DNA of 64,000 bases from Pseudomonadota bacterium (GTDB lineage Bacteria > Pseudomonadota > Gammaproteobacteria > Steroidobacterales > Steroidobacteraceae): NCBI GenBank assembly GCA_021808195.1, contig JAKBCE010000012.1, positions 1-64,000 of the forward strand. The letters are read 5' to 3'. Shown here one piece after another: positions 25,751-35,282 of the stretch. A model generated the notes under the pieces. That model was not told where the DNA came from. It saw only the letters and a list, made by a program, of their open reading frames with translations, and did not search any database. Positions within the stretch are counted from its first letter, which is position 1, and each line of letters begins with the position of its first letter. A program made the translations under genes and the position numbers.

Positions 25751-26205
25751 GCGTCGCGCGGACCGTGCTCGCGTTGACTCGCCGGGAGAATCCCCGGGGT
25801 AGGGTGGCTGGGCGGCGCTGCAAGCGGACTGTCCTGGTCGGGCAGCTGGAGGTACGGAGCGCACCGAGTCCGGCGTATCCGTCGCGGAACTGGTTGCGCT
25901 GACAAGCCAGACAACTCGCCGCTGTCAGGTCGGTTGCGTGCGCCAGATGGCAGCCACGCACGAGGTTTCCGATTGCTCATCGAGTGCACGGCTGGACTGC
26001 ACGTCGGCGCGAGCGCTGGCCGCTCTGCGGCGGTCAGAAAACAGCCCTGTCGAGCGCGGACGCTGCCCCCGACGGCACAGTGCGCGCATGGGCTACGCGG
26101 CCGGCGGGCCGAACTGAAAATTCGCTGAGGTTACGCCGCGAATACTGACAGTCGGATTCCAGGCGCGCATCTGCGGAGCGCCAGAGGATCGACGGCAGGG
26201 GTAGC
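25751..26205. other. Non-coding region
   Basis: About 455 bases between convergent genes. No gene, RNA or repeat was recognised. A short GC-rich inverted sequence (CGGGAGAATCCCCGGGG, near 25780) might help terminate the PLP-enzyme transcript. Confidence 0.4.
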
Positions 26206-26763
26206 TTAATGCCGAGCCTGTGGTTTCGCCTCCGGCATCAGGACCTCGGCACTGAGATGCGTGCCGAGCATGATCTGATGCGGCACGCAGGTCGACCGGT
26301 AGCTGATGTGGCGGGTGGTGAACAGCGGGAGGAACGTTTCTTTAAATTGCTCGATCAGCTCGCAGTTGCCCTGCTCTTCGAAGCTGGCATTGTCCGGCAT
26401 GAGTACGACGTTCTGCCAATGTGCGGCCACCGTCGGGCCGGACTGCTTTGCTTTGGCGTTCTCTGCCGGGACGAGCACCTGCATGGTGACTTGCACGCCC
26501 GGGAACGGTTCCACGCCGATGAGGCGCGTGCACCCGTATGAACGGATTTTCAGATCGTGCGCGCCAAGCTTGATGAGCATCGCGCGGATATCTTCGCGCA
26601 AGCCGTCGCATGAATATTGGGTTGTGAAACCTTGATAAATGAAGCGCACGTGACGGGGAGCCCAGACGGCCTCGATCCGTCCCTGGGCCATCGCGGCGAT
26701 CGGTAGCGCACCGAGCAGGATGCTTATGGCAAGTACCCAGTGCGTAAGGGCTTTGAAGCGCAT
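26206..26763 (-). CDS. Hypothetical exported protein
   Basis: This 185-residue protein has a clear signal peptide (MRFKALTHWVLAISILLGAL, ending AMA-Q). The mature part contains four Cys (YSCDGLRED, SYGCTRLIG, GNCELIEQ, RSTCVPHQ), likely two disulfides, and a strand-rich core. I do not recognise the family, but the spaced cysteines and length suggest a conserved periplasmic protein. ATG 26763 is supported by AGGAG eight bases before it, while the open frame continues upstream without a signal. It is divergent from the REC-EAL gene. Confidence 0.65.
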   Translation of the reverse strand: MRFKALTHWVLAISILLGALPIAAMAQGRIEAVWAPRHVRFIYQGFTTQYSCDGLREDIRAMLIKLGAHDLKIRSYGCTRLIGVEPFPGVQVTMQVLVPAENAKAKQSGPTVAAHWQNVVLMPDNASFEEQGNCELIEQFKETFLPLFTTRHISYRSTCVPHQIMLGTHLSAEVLMPEAKPQARH

Positions 26764-27143
26764 GGTGAGTGCTCCTAAGAATCCAGCAACTGTGCCGTTG
26801 CGGTGCAATGTGGCGACGCTACGGAACAGTAGTTTATACGCTACCGTCGATCCGGGGGGCAGGCAAGCTCGTAAATGCCACGAGGCTCTTCGGCCGGTTG
26901 CGCAAGCCCGGCCTACCTCCTCAATGTGCGGCAGGCCGGTACAACCGGGAATCTGCGTGCCTCAATGGGCTGCTTCGCGCCGGTGAGCCCGTTCGACCCC
27001 ACCTAGCGGGGCCTCTTGCGCCGCGAACGGCCTTGCCGGAGGACACCTTGAGCGGCCGGCTGGGGAGAATAGGTCAAACTTGTACACTCGCCTGAGTGCG
27101 GCGCATCATGCGCTGCATTGTTCCCGGCAAAAGGGGCTGCAGC
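26764..27143. other. Divergent intergenic region
   Basis: These 380 bases lie between the leftward exported-protein gene and the rightward REC-EAL gene and should contain both promoters. A less GC-rich stretch at about 26825-26850 is a candidate core promoter. No operator was recognised. Confidence 0.4.
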
Positions 27144-28265
27144 ATGCAGCGCATACTCGTAGTGGACGATGATGCTGGTCTGCGCGATGTTCTGCGCTCG
27201 ATTCTGGAACGGGTCGGTCATGCTGTTGACACTGCGGCGGATGGGACCGAGGCGCTGGCGAGGACTCTCTCTTCAGACTACGACGCCGCTATCGTCGACT
27301 ATCAAATTCCGGTGCCGAACGGGCTAGAGGTGCTGAATCGGCTGCGCGAGGTACAGCCCAAGTGTGTCCGTCTGCTGATGTCCGGTACGCTCGATATCCC
27401 CGTGATCGTGGAGGCGGTCAATCGCGGTGAGATTGCACGTGTCATCCCCAAGCCGTTCGATCGCCAGCACATTCTCGAGGCACTGGATGGCGCCATCGAA
27501 GGTCGTGCCAGACTGCGCGAAGTGTATATTGAATCTCTGCGCGAGGGTTTCGATCAACAGCGGCGTCAGCTCGAGGAGTGCCTGTCGTCCAACGCGCTCA
27601 CTTTGGCGCTGCAGCCGATCGTTCGCGCGGTGGATCACCAAGTGATGGGGTACGAAGCGCTTCTACGAAGCACGCATGCGGGCTTCGATTCTCCGCTCGC
27701 GGTCATTGCCGCAGCCGAGGCGCATCGCATGCTCGGACGGCTTGCCGATCAGGTCGCCGAGTGCGTGGCGCGCGTCCTTGCCGTGATGCCTTCGGAGGCC
27801 AGTCTGTTCATCAACGCGCATCCGGCCGAATTGAACGACATCGAACAGGTACGGCGCAGACTCGAGCCCCTCGGCCAGTACGCTTCTCGGGTCGTGGTGG
27901 AAATCACGGAGCGAGCCGACGTGCTGCAAATCATGAACTGGCGGCATGCGGTGGAGTTTCTGACCGGCGCTGGATTTCGAATTGCCGTCGATGATCTTGG
28001 TGCCGGGTATAACTCGCTATCGGTGCTGGCCGAGCTTCACGCGTCGTTCGTCAAAGTCGACATGACCATCGCCCGTGGCATCGATTCCGACAGGCGTAAG
28101 CAGCGGCTCTGCGAGCTGCTCGTCAGCGTGGCAAAGGCCACTCAGGCGCAACTGATCGTCGAAGGCATCGAGACGCAAGCCGAAGCGGCGACGGTCACCA
28201 GACTCGGAGCCGACTTGCTGCAGGGTTACCTCTTCGGCCGCCCAACGGTTGGCCTGTTCGGTTGA
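27144..28265 (+). CDS. Response regulator with EAL c-di-GMP phosphodiesterase domain
   Basis: This is a 373-residue two-domain protein. The receiver domain (residues 1-120) has the acidic pocket DDD8-10, phosphoacceptor D52 (AIVDYQ) and the conserved Lys in VIPKPFD. The EAL domain follows (about 145-373) with GYEALLR, an Asn in FINAHP, EITER, the metal-binding DDLGAGYNSL, FVKVDM, EGIET and QGYLFGRP. All catalytic residues are present, with L and A replacing F and T in the usual DDFGTG, so it is probably an active phosphodiesterase. The ATG is preceded by AAAGGGG. The histidine kinase 170 bases downstream is a plausible partner that would make c-di-GMP breakdown signal-dependent. Confidence 0.88.
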   Translation: MQRILVVDDDAGLRDVLRSILERVGHAVDTAADGTEALARTLSSDYDAAIVDYQIPVPNGLEVLNRLREVQPKCVRLLMSGTLDIPVIVEAVNRGEIARVIPKPFDRQHILEALDGAIEGRARLREVYIESLREGFDQQRRQLEECLSSNALTLALQPIVRAVDHQVMGYEALLRSTHAGFDSPLAVIAAAEAHRMLGRLADQVAECVARVLAVMPSEASLFINAHPAELNDIEQVRRRLEPLGQYASRVVVEITERADVLQIMNWRHAVEFLTGAGFRIAVDDLGAGYNSLSVLAELHASFVKVDMTIARGIDSDRRKQRLCELLVSVAKATQAQLIVEGIETQAEAATVTRLGADLLQGYLFGRPTVGLFG

Positions 28266-28437
28266 AGTTCTGCCACGGGCCGCCTGAGTGCTCCTGCGCT
28301 CGAGGCACCCGGGGGTGCACATCCTGAGAGTGCCATCTCATTTGTGGGGGCGCTCGCTGTGGTAGCATCCGTGACTATCGGAGGCAGTGGCGGGATACTC
28401 TTGATCACCGTCTAGAGCGAGAGGCGGAACGCACACC

Positions 28438-30378
28438 ATGCCGCGCAGCGATGCCGCGATGACTGGCACGAAGCGCCATCCGAGCTTGCCGGGGACGCTT
28501 CGGGTCGGCGTGCGCAGCGTGATTGTCTTCGCGGCGATCCTGGCGATCTGCGCCCACGGCATCCAGCCACCGGGCTGGAGCGGTCGGGTTGCCGTATGGC
28601 TGCTCGGCAGTGGGATCGCATTGGCCGCGGTTATTCGCTGGGGCCCGCTGCAGTACATCCCGATCTACGCCGCCAATGTGCTTGTGGATCTGCTGAACGG
28701 GCGCAGTCTGGCGCCGGCGATGTTCGCTGAGATCGGGCTGCCCGCTGGCATATGGGTCACGGTCTGGCTCTTGCGGCGTTACGACTTCGATGAAGACTTC
28801 GCACGGGGGCGTGATATACCCCTGTTTGGCGGCGCTGCGCTGCTCGGGATGTCCATCCCCGCACTCGTGGGCGCGACGACTTTTGCGATGTGGTACCGGG
28901 TGGATCCGATGTATCACTCGGCCTGGACCGTGCTCGATGGGTTCCGCTGGTGGCTGAACGATTTTATGGGCGCGATGATTCTGGGACCGTTGCTGGTGGC
29001 GGCCCGCCGCAAGAGCCTGCGTCCCTTGGTCAATCAGCCGTTGACCAGCGTGCTTTTCCTCGTGCTTCTGGTTGCGTTGCTCGCAACCATGGTTTTTGCA
29101 CCAAAGGTGTTACCCACCTACCAGTTCCTCCGTTCCCCGACCCTGCTTGCGGCCACCATATTCGTAGCTGCGGTATGCCTTCGCTTCGGACTCGTGCCGG
29201 CGGCGGCTGCCGGACTTGCCATTGCCGCGACGGCGCTGTTCTGCATCGCATTCGATGTCGGGATCCTAAGTGGAGTGGGCCAAATCACCGGGCTTGTGAC
29301 CTTGTGGTCTTATCTCGGCGCGACCAGCCTGTCAGTACTGCTCATCGCGTGGCTGCTCGCGGAGCAGAAGCGCCTCGAACGGCGCTACGAGCAGCTGTTC
29401 AACGCCTGTCCTCAGCCTCTCTGGGTTCACGATCGGGAGACACTGCGGTTCCTGGTGGTTAATTCCGCAACCGAACGGCAGTACGGGTACACCCGTGATG
29501 AGCTTCTTCAGGCGACCATCGCCGTTTTAACACCCGCGCACGAGGAGCAGACACTCGCGGCCTTGCTGTCGGGAGAGTTCGCTCAGCCCCTGGAAATCCG
29601 GCAACGAACTCGTGATGGCACGCCAGTGTTCGTTGAGGTGTGGGCCCAGGAGGTAGAGTATGCCGACCGGCCTGCCTGGCTGGTTTTTGCTTTCGACGTG
29701 TCCGAACGCAAGGCTCTTGAGGACGCTCTGGTCACTGCCATCTCCGGCGAGCAGCGTCGGTTGGCGCAGGACCTTCACGACGGACTGGCTCAGGATCTCA
29801 CCGTCGCTTCGATATTGACGAGCGAGGTGGCGGATCAGTGGGCACGACGTGGTCTTCCGATGGATCCGGACCTCGCTCGGCTCTCCGAGCGCATCGCCTC
29901 AGCACTCGCCAGTGCGCGCAATATTGCCCACGGGCTCTCGCCGCTGATGAACTCTAACGGTGACTTGGCTGCTGCGCTTGCGGTTCTCGCCCAGTCGAGC
30001 GCGGTGGGTGACACCCGTGTCGAAATCCGCAATCACCTCGATGCGGAACTACGTCGGCCGCTCGAAGCCCGAACGCATCTGTACCGCATCGCCCAGGAGG
30101 CCATCCAGAATGCGTTGAAGCATGCCGATGCACGACGCATTGAACTGCGCCTGACGGTCCGGCCGATGCTGGTTAAGCTCGAAGTCGAAGACGACGGCCA
30201 CGGCATCAGGCGCGAGCGCGCAACGGGGGCGGGGTTTGGGACCAACACCATGCGATACCGCTCGAGCGCAATCGGAGGACTGCTGTCTATCAGCTCAGTC
30301 GCGAGTGGCGGCACGCTTGTCAGCTGTGTCGCGCCTCAGGTCTCTGAGGAGGGTTCGGGCATCGCGCAGCGGGCGTGA
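28438..30378 (+). CDS. Sensor histidine kinase: MASE1-like membrane domain, PAS, HisKA_3/HATPase
   Basis: This 646-residue membrane kinase has about eight hydrophobic segments in residues 25-310 forming a MASE1-like sensor region. A PAS domain follows (about 315-430: LFNACPQPLWVHDRETLRFLVVNSATERQYGYTRDEL). Then comes a NarX-type dimerisation box with the phosphoacceptor His (RRLAQDLHDGLAQDLT) and an ATPase domain (RIAQEAIQNALKHADARRIEL, VEDDGHGI, GFGTNTMRYRSSAIGG). Such kinases normally pair with NarL-type regulators. None is adjacent, but a receiver-EAL protein is immediately upstream on the same strand. The signal sensed is unknown. Confidence 0.88.
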   Translation: MPRSDAAMTGTKRHPSLPGTLRVGVRSVIVFAAILAICAHGIQPPGWSGRVAVWLLGSGIALAAVIRWGPLQYIPIYAANVLVDLLNGRSLAPAMFAEIGLPAGIWVTVWLLRRYDFDEDFARGRDIPLFGGAALLGMSIPALVGATTFAMWYRVDPMYHSAWTVLDGFRWWLNDFMGAMILGPLLVAARRKSLRPLVNQPLTSVLFLVLLVALLATMVFAPKVLPTYQFLRSPTLLAATIFVAAVCLRFGLVPAAAAGLAIAATALFCIAFDVGILSGVGQITGLVTLWSYLGATSLSVLLIAWLLAEQKRLERRYEQLFNACPQPLWVHDRETLRFLVVNSATERQYGYTRDELLQATIAVLTPAHEEQTLAALLSGEFAQPLEIRQRTRDGTPVFVEVWAQEVEYADRPAWLVFAFDVSERKALEDALVTAISGEQRRLAQDLHDGLAQDLTVASILTSEVADQWARRGLPMDPDLARLSERIASALASARNIAHGLSPLMNSNGDLAAALAVLAQSSAVGDTRVEIRNHLDAELRRPLEARTHLYRIAQEAIQNALKHADARRIELRLTVRPMLVKLEVEDDGHGIRRERATGAGFGTNTMRYRSSAIGGLLSISSVASGGTLVSCVAPQVSEEGSGIAQRA

Positions 30379-30546
30379 TGGGTTGCATGAGAACTGTGGG
30401 GACTTTGAGATCGGACGGAGACCGCTCGTTCGAGCTGCTCTCGCTCCCGGCAAGGCGCGCGCTCTCGTCAGAACGTACCACAGGAACCAGATGAGTCCTC
30501 GCCGATCGGCTTTCATTTGCTCCGCGCGAACGCCAAGAGGGCAGGT

Positions 30547-31026
30547 ATGTCGATAAAGCACAGTGCGGGTCTCGTGCTGTTCAGACAGACCGAGCGAGAC
30601 TTGGAAATACTTCTGGTGCATCCGGGAGGTCCTTTCTGGGCCAAAAAAGACGAGGGTGCCTGGTCGATACCGAAGGGGGAAATGGGCGATGGGGAGGCGC
30701 CCATTGAAGCGGCGCGGCGGGAATTCACGGAGGAGACCGGAGCAGCGTCTCCCGGCGGCGAGCTGATTGCGTTGGCGCCGGCGCGTCAGCCAAGCGGTAA
30801 AATCGTACATGCTTGGGCGATTCGCAGCGATTTCGATGTCTCGACGCTGAAAAGCAATCGGTTTACGCTTGAGTGGCCTCGCCATTCGGGACGCCAACAG
30901 GAGTTTCCCGAGGTGGATCGGGCCGAATGGTTTGCGCTTCCGGTAGCAAAGCGCAAGATCGCCGCAGGGCAGCGGCCCCTGTTGACCGAGCTCGAAGTAC
31001 ATTTACAGCGAGCCCCTGCGCGTTGA
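30547..31026 (+). CDS. NUDIX hydrolase
   Basis: This 159-residue NUDIX protein has a complete box: G-E-M-G-D-G-E-A-P-I-E-A-A-R-R-E-F-T-E-E-T-G-A, matching Gx5Ex7REUxEExGU. The upstream SAGLVLFRQ and AWSIPKGEM are typical of the small ADP-ribose/dinucleoside polyphosphate hydrolases found in many bacteria. The C-terminal FPEVDRAEWFALPVAKRKI is also typical. The exact substrate is not predictable. It is on the same strand as the histidine kinase 170 bases upstream, and converges with pduX. Confidence 0.88.
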   Translation: MSIKHSAGLVLFRQTERDLEILLVHPGGPFWAKKDEGAWSIPKGEMGDGEAPIEAARREFTEETGAASPGGELIALAPARQPSGKIVHAWAIRSDFDVSTLKSNRFTLEWPRHSGRQQEFPEVDRAEWFALPVAKRKIAAGQRPLLTELEVHLQRAPAR

Positions 31027-31162
31027 TGGCGCTGATGTGACTGGCGGTGAAGCACGAGTTCGATCCACGGCGGCAGCACCGGCGCGACGTGAGCGCCGTG
31101 GTCACCACGCTGGCTCTGGTAAAGCGAAGCGGCAAACTGCGTTCGCCCCGTTGCTTCACCGA

Positions 31163-32080
31163 TCAACAGATCTCGGAGCCGATCCGGTTGCCGGTTTTGA
31201 GAATCCCGCGTGGCGCCATGCCGAGCGCGCGCAGCTGCTGATGCAAGTCCTCGAGACTATCCGGGGGAGTCGCTGGATCAAACAGCAAACCGGCGACGGT
31301 TCCGGAATGCGCAATCTGCAAGCCGAGACATCCGCTGCGCTCGCCGAGCGCGCACAGCGCGCGGAATTTCCGCAGCGGGACAATGCGCTGGTTCAGCTCC
31401 GCGCTGCGGGTCGCGACGGCGGCAATCTCGGCGGAATCAAGCCGCTTAAATCCGCAGCGTGCCCGCGCGATGAGCGCCGCATAATCTGTGCGGGCTGATT
31501 CACCACGAGGCTGTGCAAGGCTGACGGTATCCACGCCGCGAAGTCCGGGGTCCGTATCAACGCTGAGCAGGAGGTATCGGGGGATCCATGCGCCCCAGTC
31601 CTCCAGCACTCTACCTTCACGTTGCGCGAACAGCACGGTGCCGTCGAACATAATTGGATCAGAGGCTGTTTCGGCGGCCACCGCAAGTCGCGCGAGTGTG
31701 ATGGAATTGAGGCTGCCACCGAGAGCGGCGCAGACTGCACGCATGGTCGCCAATACGTCACTGCTTGAGGAGCCCAGTCCCAGGCCTGTTGGGATCGCAC
31801 ATTCGAGAACGAGTCGTCCGCCGTGATGACTGTAGCCGAGAGCATCCATCGTCAGCCGGGCAGCGCGCCCGGCCTTGGTTTTTGACGGGGGAGTGACTTC
31901 GATGCGGTGAGCGTCTGTCACGGTGAAATGGGCGCGGCTGACGATCGCGCAAATCGGGAGTGTCACCAGGCACTGCGTTGATTCGTCGCACGGCGCATCG
32001 GCGGAACACCACAGGCCCTGTAGTATTTCACCGTGATGATATCCCGCGCATCCGCTGCCGCTCAATTCCTCGCTTTGCAT
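31163..32080 (-). CDS. pduX: L-threonine kinase PduX-like (GHMP kinase)
   Basis: This GHMP-superfamily kinase of about 305 residues has the ATP loop in IPTGLGLGSSSSDVLAT and conserved HHGEILQG near the start. Motif 3 lies in LQIAHSGTVAGLLFDP. PduX makes L-threonine O-3-phosphate, the substrate of CobD, for the aminopropanol arm of cobalamin. It is the last gene of the cobalamin operon, 52 bases after cobC. I take ATG 32080, which lies beyond the cobC stop; the open frame further upstream overlaps cobC and is not PduX-like. Confidence 0.85.
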   Translation of the reverse strand: MQSEELSGSGCAGYHHGEILQGLWCSADAPCDESTQCLVTLPICAIVSRAHFTVTDAHRIEVTPPSKTKAGRAARLTMDALGYSHHGGRLVLECAIPTGLGLGSSSSDVLATMRAVCAALGGSLNSITLARLAVAAETASDPIMFDGTVLFAQREGRVLEDWGAWIPRYLLLSVDTDPGLRGVDTVSLAQPRGESARTDYAALIARARCGFKRLDSAEIAAVATRSAELNQRIVPLRKFRALCALGERSGCLGLQIAHSGTVAGLLFDPATPPDSLEDLHQQLRALGMAPRGILKTGNRIGSEIC

Positions 32081-32132
32081 TGGGCATGCTCGATTGCCAG
32101 GGAATTGGCCCACGTGCGGCGTCGAATTAGGC

Positions 32133-32774
32133 TCACCGGATCTGCTGGGTAGCTGGCGTCGGCGGAATCTCTCCCGCGTGCGCGAACCACTGCTCGTGAA
32201 TGCGTAAAGTGCACTCGGCACCGTCGACCCAGTCGCAGAACAATGCGGTAGCCGGTTGCGAGGTCATCTCCCAGGCGCGGGCGGCCTCGATGCCGCCATA
32301 GACCTGAAGGATGAACTGCAAGACCCCTCGGTGCGTGACGACCGCCAGGGGATTGGGGGTGAACAGGCTCGACCAGCCAGCCGCCTCCCGGCGGATGCGC
32401 CCAGCGAAATGGGTATAGTCTTCGCCTTGTGGGGGCGTCACCGTCGGGAAGCCCTCAAGCCAATCGATCGCCTCTGCTGGATAGTGAGCCTCGATTTGCG
32501 ACCAGTTGAGCCCTTCCCACGCGCCGAAGGCGATCTCCCGAAGTCCCGGCCGGAGCTCAACCGGAACGCTGTGCTGATGTGCCAGTTCGTTTGCGCAGCG
32601 CTGTGCGCGAAGCAGATCACTACTCAATATCCGATCGAGGCGGACGCCTTGCAGTCTGCGGCGTAGCTGCGTCAGCTGAGATTCCCCAACGGGACTCAGA
32701 TCCGGGTCGCTGTGCCCACAGAATGTTCCCGCCAGGGCAGTGGCGGGATGGCGGATGAGAATCAGCGACTTCAT
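32133..32774 (-). CDS. cobC: Alpha-ribazole phosphatase CobC-like (histidine phosphatase family)
   Basis: This is a 213-residue phosphoglycerate-mutase-fold phosphatase. The catalytic His is in LILIRHPAT (RHP instead of RHG). The other pocket residues are in ILSSDLLRAQRCANELA, REIAFGAWEGLNW (Glu) and AVVTHRGVLQFI (second His). In this context it removes the phosphate of alpha-ribazole phosphate or adenosylcobalamin phosphate at the end of nucleotide-loop assembly. ATG 32774 overlaps the cobS stop (ATGA). Confidence 0.88.
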   Translation of the reverse strand: MKSLILIRHPATALAGTFCGHSDPDLSPVGESQLTQLRRRLQGVRLDRILSSDLLRAQRCANELAHQHSVPVELRPGLREIAFGAWEGLNWSQIEAHYPAEAIDWLEGFPTVTPPQGEDYTHFAGRIRREAAGWSSLFTPNPLAVVTHRGVLQFILQVYGGIEAARAWEMTSQPATALFCDWVDGAECTLRIHEQWFAHAGEIPPTPATQQIR

Positions 32775-33520
32775 CGCCAAGCCCCACAACCATACACAGC
32801 AGTTGCGGCGAGCTGGATGACCGCTCCGAAGCAATCACCCGTAACGCCACCGATCCTGTGCCGCAAATAGATGGCGCTAGTGCCCGTAACGAGCAAGCAT
32901 GCAAGCCAGGGCTTCCACCAGTCCGCGCGCAGCAGGAAAATGGTGATGGTTGCGCAAAAAAGGGTGGAAACTGTCACGCCAACTGTAGAGAGTTGACCGG
33001 CTATGCGTGCGCCTTGTCCCGGCGCTGCAAGCTCGGTGTGCGCGGATGGCAGAAACCCCAACGGCAGTACCGTCCACCGCGAGAGGCATTCGGCGCATAC
33101 CATGTATGCCAGCGCTCGAGATGGAGCGAGTTCTGCAATCAATGCGATACGGGAAAATAATGAGCCGGCCATGGCAAGCGCTCCGTAGCTGCCGATCCGG
33201 CTATCGCGCATGATAAGCAAAACCTGCTCGCGCGTCCTGCCCCCGCCCAACCCGTCGGTGCAGTCTGCCAGCCCATCTTCGTGAAGCGCACCGGTGATCA
33301 GGGCCAGGAACAGTACCGCAGCCGTTGCGGCGGCGACAGGACCGAGGTGCGGGCTCAGGGTCGCCACGAGGGCAAACGCGGCGAGACCGAGCAGCGCTCC
33401 GACGAATGGAAAATAGAGCGCTGTACACGAGAGCGGCAGCGGTTGCGGCCCGTACTGAGGCACGGGAAGCCGAGTGAGGAACTGAATGCTGCCGAGAAAG
33501 CCGCGGACTAAACGCCTCAT
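32771..33520 (-). CDS. cobS: Adenosylcobinamide-GDP ribazoletransferase (cobalamin synthase) CobS
   Basis: This 249-residue integral membrane enzyme joins alpha-ribazole (phosphate) to adenosylcobinamide-GDP. It has the family signatures FLGSIQFLTRLPVP, GALHEDGLADCTDGLGGGRTREQVLLIMRDSRIGSYGAL with the Mg-binding acidic cluster, and RHRIGGVTGDCFGA near the end. Six or seven hydrophobic segments are visible. Both ends overlap neighbours (cobT upstream by four bases, cobC downstream), as in coupled translation. Confidence 0.93.
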   Translation of the reverse strand: MRRLVRGFLGSIQFLTRLPVPQYGPQPLPLSCTALYFPFVGALLGLAAFALVATLSPHLGPVAAATAAVLFLALITGALHEDGLADCTDGLGGGRTREQVLLIMRDSRIGSYGALAMAGSLFSRIALIAELAPSRALAYMVCAECLSRWTVLPLGFLPSAHTELAAPGQGARIAGQLSTVGVTVSTLFCATITIFLLRADWWKPWLACLLVTGTSAIYLRHRIGGVTGDCFGAVIQLAATAVYGCGAWR

Positions 33521-34596
33521 GCTGTGGCCGTACTCACACCGGCAGAGGCGAAGGTAGCCATTTCCGCCAGCACGTGTGCCGCGGAGGTAATGACCGGCAT
33601 GGCGAGCACCGCGCCTGTCCCTTCGCCGAGGCGCATTTTCAGATCCAGAACGGGATCGAACCTGAGGTGACGCAGCAGGCAGTCATGACCCGGCTCCTCG
33701 GATCGATGCCCGGCCAGCATGTAATCCCTTGCGGCTGGAGCGAGAGCCACCGCAACGCCGGCCGCCGCGGTCGCAATGAACCCATCCACTACGATGAGCT
33801 GCCGATGGCGCGCCGCGCCCAGAAAGAAGCCGGTCATGGCGGCGATTTCGAGGCCACCGACGCAACGCAGCGCCTCGAGCGGCGACACACGATCGGTAAG
33901 ATGCTGAGTCAAGGCGTCGCGGATGATCTGCTGCTTCCGCTCGCGTGCCGCGGTACCAATGCCCGTTCCTGAACCGGTAACAGCGTCCACGGGCTGGCCG
34001 GTGAGCACCGCAGTAATCGCGCTTGCGGCAGTGGTGTTGCCGATACCCATTTCGCCGGCCGCAACGATCGAGTAGTTCCTGCGGTCTGCGTCGTCGGCTG
34101 CTTCAAGCCCAACGCGCAGCGCCTGCTCGAGTTCCTCTGCGGAGAGAGCCGGCTCGAGGTGCAGGTTGCGACTGCCGCGACGAACCTTTCGTTGCCACAG
34201 CGATGAGGATTCAGAAAATTCCGCATCGACGCCCACATCTATGATCGTCAAGGTCACATCGTGGACACGTGCGAGTACGTTGATCGCGGCGCCGCCCTGA
34301 AGGAAATTTGCGACCATCTGTGCCGTAACGGCGCTCGGATAAGCGCTCACGCCTTCTTGAGTCACTCCGTGATCCGCCGCGAATACATATGCGGCTTTGC
34401 GCATTGGTAGCGTTGGAATGCCCGCGAAGACGGCGTAACACTGTGCGGCAATCCTCTCCAGTCGTCCCAAGCTTCCGGGGGGCTTAGTCAACTGATCGAG
34501 GCGCTGCTCGGCCTGGGCGTACAGTTCGGGTGCGATGGGGACAATATCCCTCAACGTGTCCTGCAAAAACGCGGGAACGGAATGCGTGTCGTTCAT
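33517..34596 (-). CDS. cobT: Nicotinate-nucleotide:dimethylbenzimidazole phosphoribosyltransferase CobT
   Basis: This 359-residue enzyme makes alpha-ribazole phosphate from NaMN and dimethylbenzimidazole. Characteristic motifs are LTKPPGSLGRLE near residue 35, VFAADHGVTQEGVSAYPSAVT, FLQGGAAINVLA, GEMGIGNTTAASAI with the nucleotide-binding Gly-rich loop, and GHRSEEPGHDCLLRHL. EGTGAVLA near the C-terminus holds the catalytic Glu. The base is supplied by bluB in the same operon. Length equals the family norm. Confidence 0.95.
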   Translation of the reverse strand: MNDTHSVPAFLQDTLRDIVPIAPELYAQAEQRLDQLTKPPGSLGRLERIAAQCYAVFAGIPTLPMRKAAYVFAADHGVTQEGVSAYPSAVTAQMVANFLQGGAAINVLARVHDVTLTIIDVGVDAEFSESSSLWQRKVRRGSRNLHLEPALSAEELEQALRVGLEAADDADRRNYSIVAAGEMGIGNTTAASAITAVLTGQPVDAVTGSGTGIGTAARERKQQIIRDALTQHLTDRVSPLEALRCVGGLEIAAMTGFFLGAARHRQLIVVDGFIATAAAGVAVALAPAARDYMLAGHRSEEPGHDCLLRHLRFDPVLDLKMRLGEGTGAVLAMPVITSAAHVLAEMATFASAGVSTATA

Positions 34597-34724
34597 TGGG
34601 GCTCCGTGTCAATTGGAATAAAAAAGTATTGTCTCTTTCGGAAGATGCGAGCGTGTCGGTGTGAACCGTGGCAGACGAACGGACTAACGGAACGGCTCGA
34701 TTGTGATGACCTTTAATGGCTGCA

Positions 34725-35255
34725 CTACTGCGTTCGCAGCGCGGATTGCTTTAAGTCGATCGCAAGACCGGCAACGGTCAGTGTTACGCGTTCGCACAGC
34801 GCGGCAAGCTTTTGATGCAATTCGCCGCTGATATCGACGAACTGTCGCGAAAGTGCTCCGGCCGGCACCACACCGAGTCCAGTTTCATTACTGACCATTA
34901 CCAGTTCGCAGGAAAGAGTCTCGACGGCACGGCAAAGGCTGTCGCGTTCGGCGACAAGCTGCTCCGGCCGCTGGCAGAGCAGGTTTGTCAGCCAGAGAGT
35001 GAGGCATTCGACGAGTAGGCAACGCTCGGGTGAGGCGTGAGCGCGCAACGTTTCGCCGAGTGCGAAGGGCTCTTCCACGGTGAGCCACTCGCTTGAGCGA
35101 CGTGTGCGATGTTTCCGAACCCGCTCTTGAAGTTCCAGGTCGCCGGCGGGCATGGAGGTTGCGATGTAGACCACCGATAGGCCGCTGGCGTGCGCGCGCT
35201 GTTCTGCGAGACGGCTCTTGCCGGAGCGAACACCGCCCAGGATGAGTGTTCTCAT
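34725..35255 (-). CDS. cobU: Adenosylcobinamide kinase / cobinamide-phosphate guanylyltransferase CobU
   Basis: This 176-residue bifunctional enzyme phosphorylates adenosylcobinamide and then adds GMP. P-loop GGVRSGKSRLAEQ is at residues 7-19. The guanylylated His lies in the region RVRKHRTRRSSEWLTVEEP, LVECLTLWLTNLL follows, and the C-terminal VSNETGLGVVPAGALSRQFVDISGELHQKLA is the CobU signature. It sits 128 bases before cobT and 132 bases after cobD; a strong hairpin lies in the latter gap. Confidence 0.95.
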   Translation of the reverse strand: MRTLILGGVRSGKSRLAEQRAHASGLSVVYIATSMPAGDLELQERVRKHRTRRSSEWLTVEEPFALGETLRAHASPERCLLVECLTLWLTNLLCQRPEQLVAERDSLCRAVETLSCELVMVSNETGLGVVPAGALSRQFVDISGELHQKLAALCERVTLTVAGLAIDLKQSALRTQ

Positions 35256-35282
35256 TGAGCTATTCCAATGCCGATAGATTTC

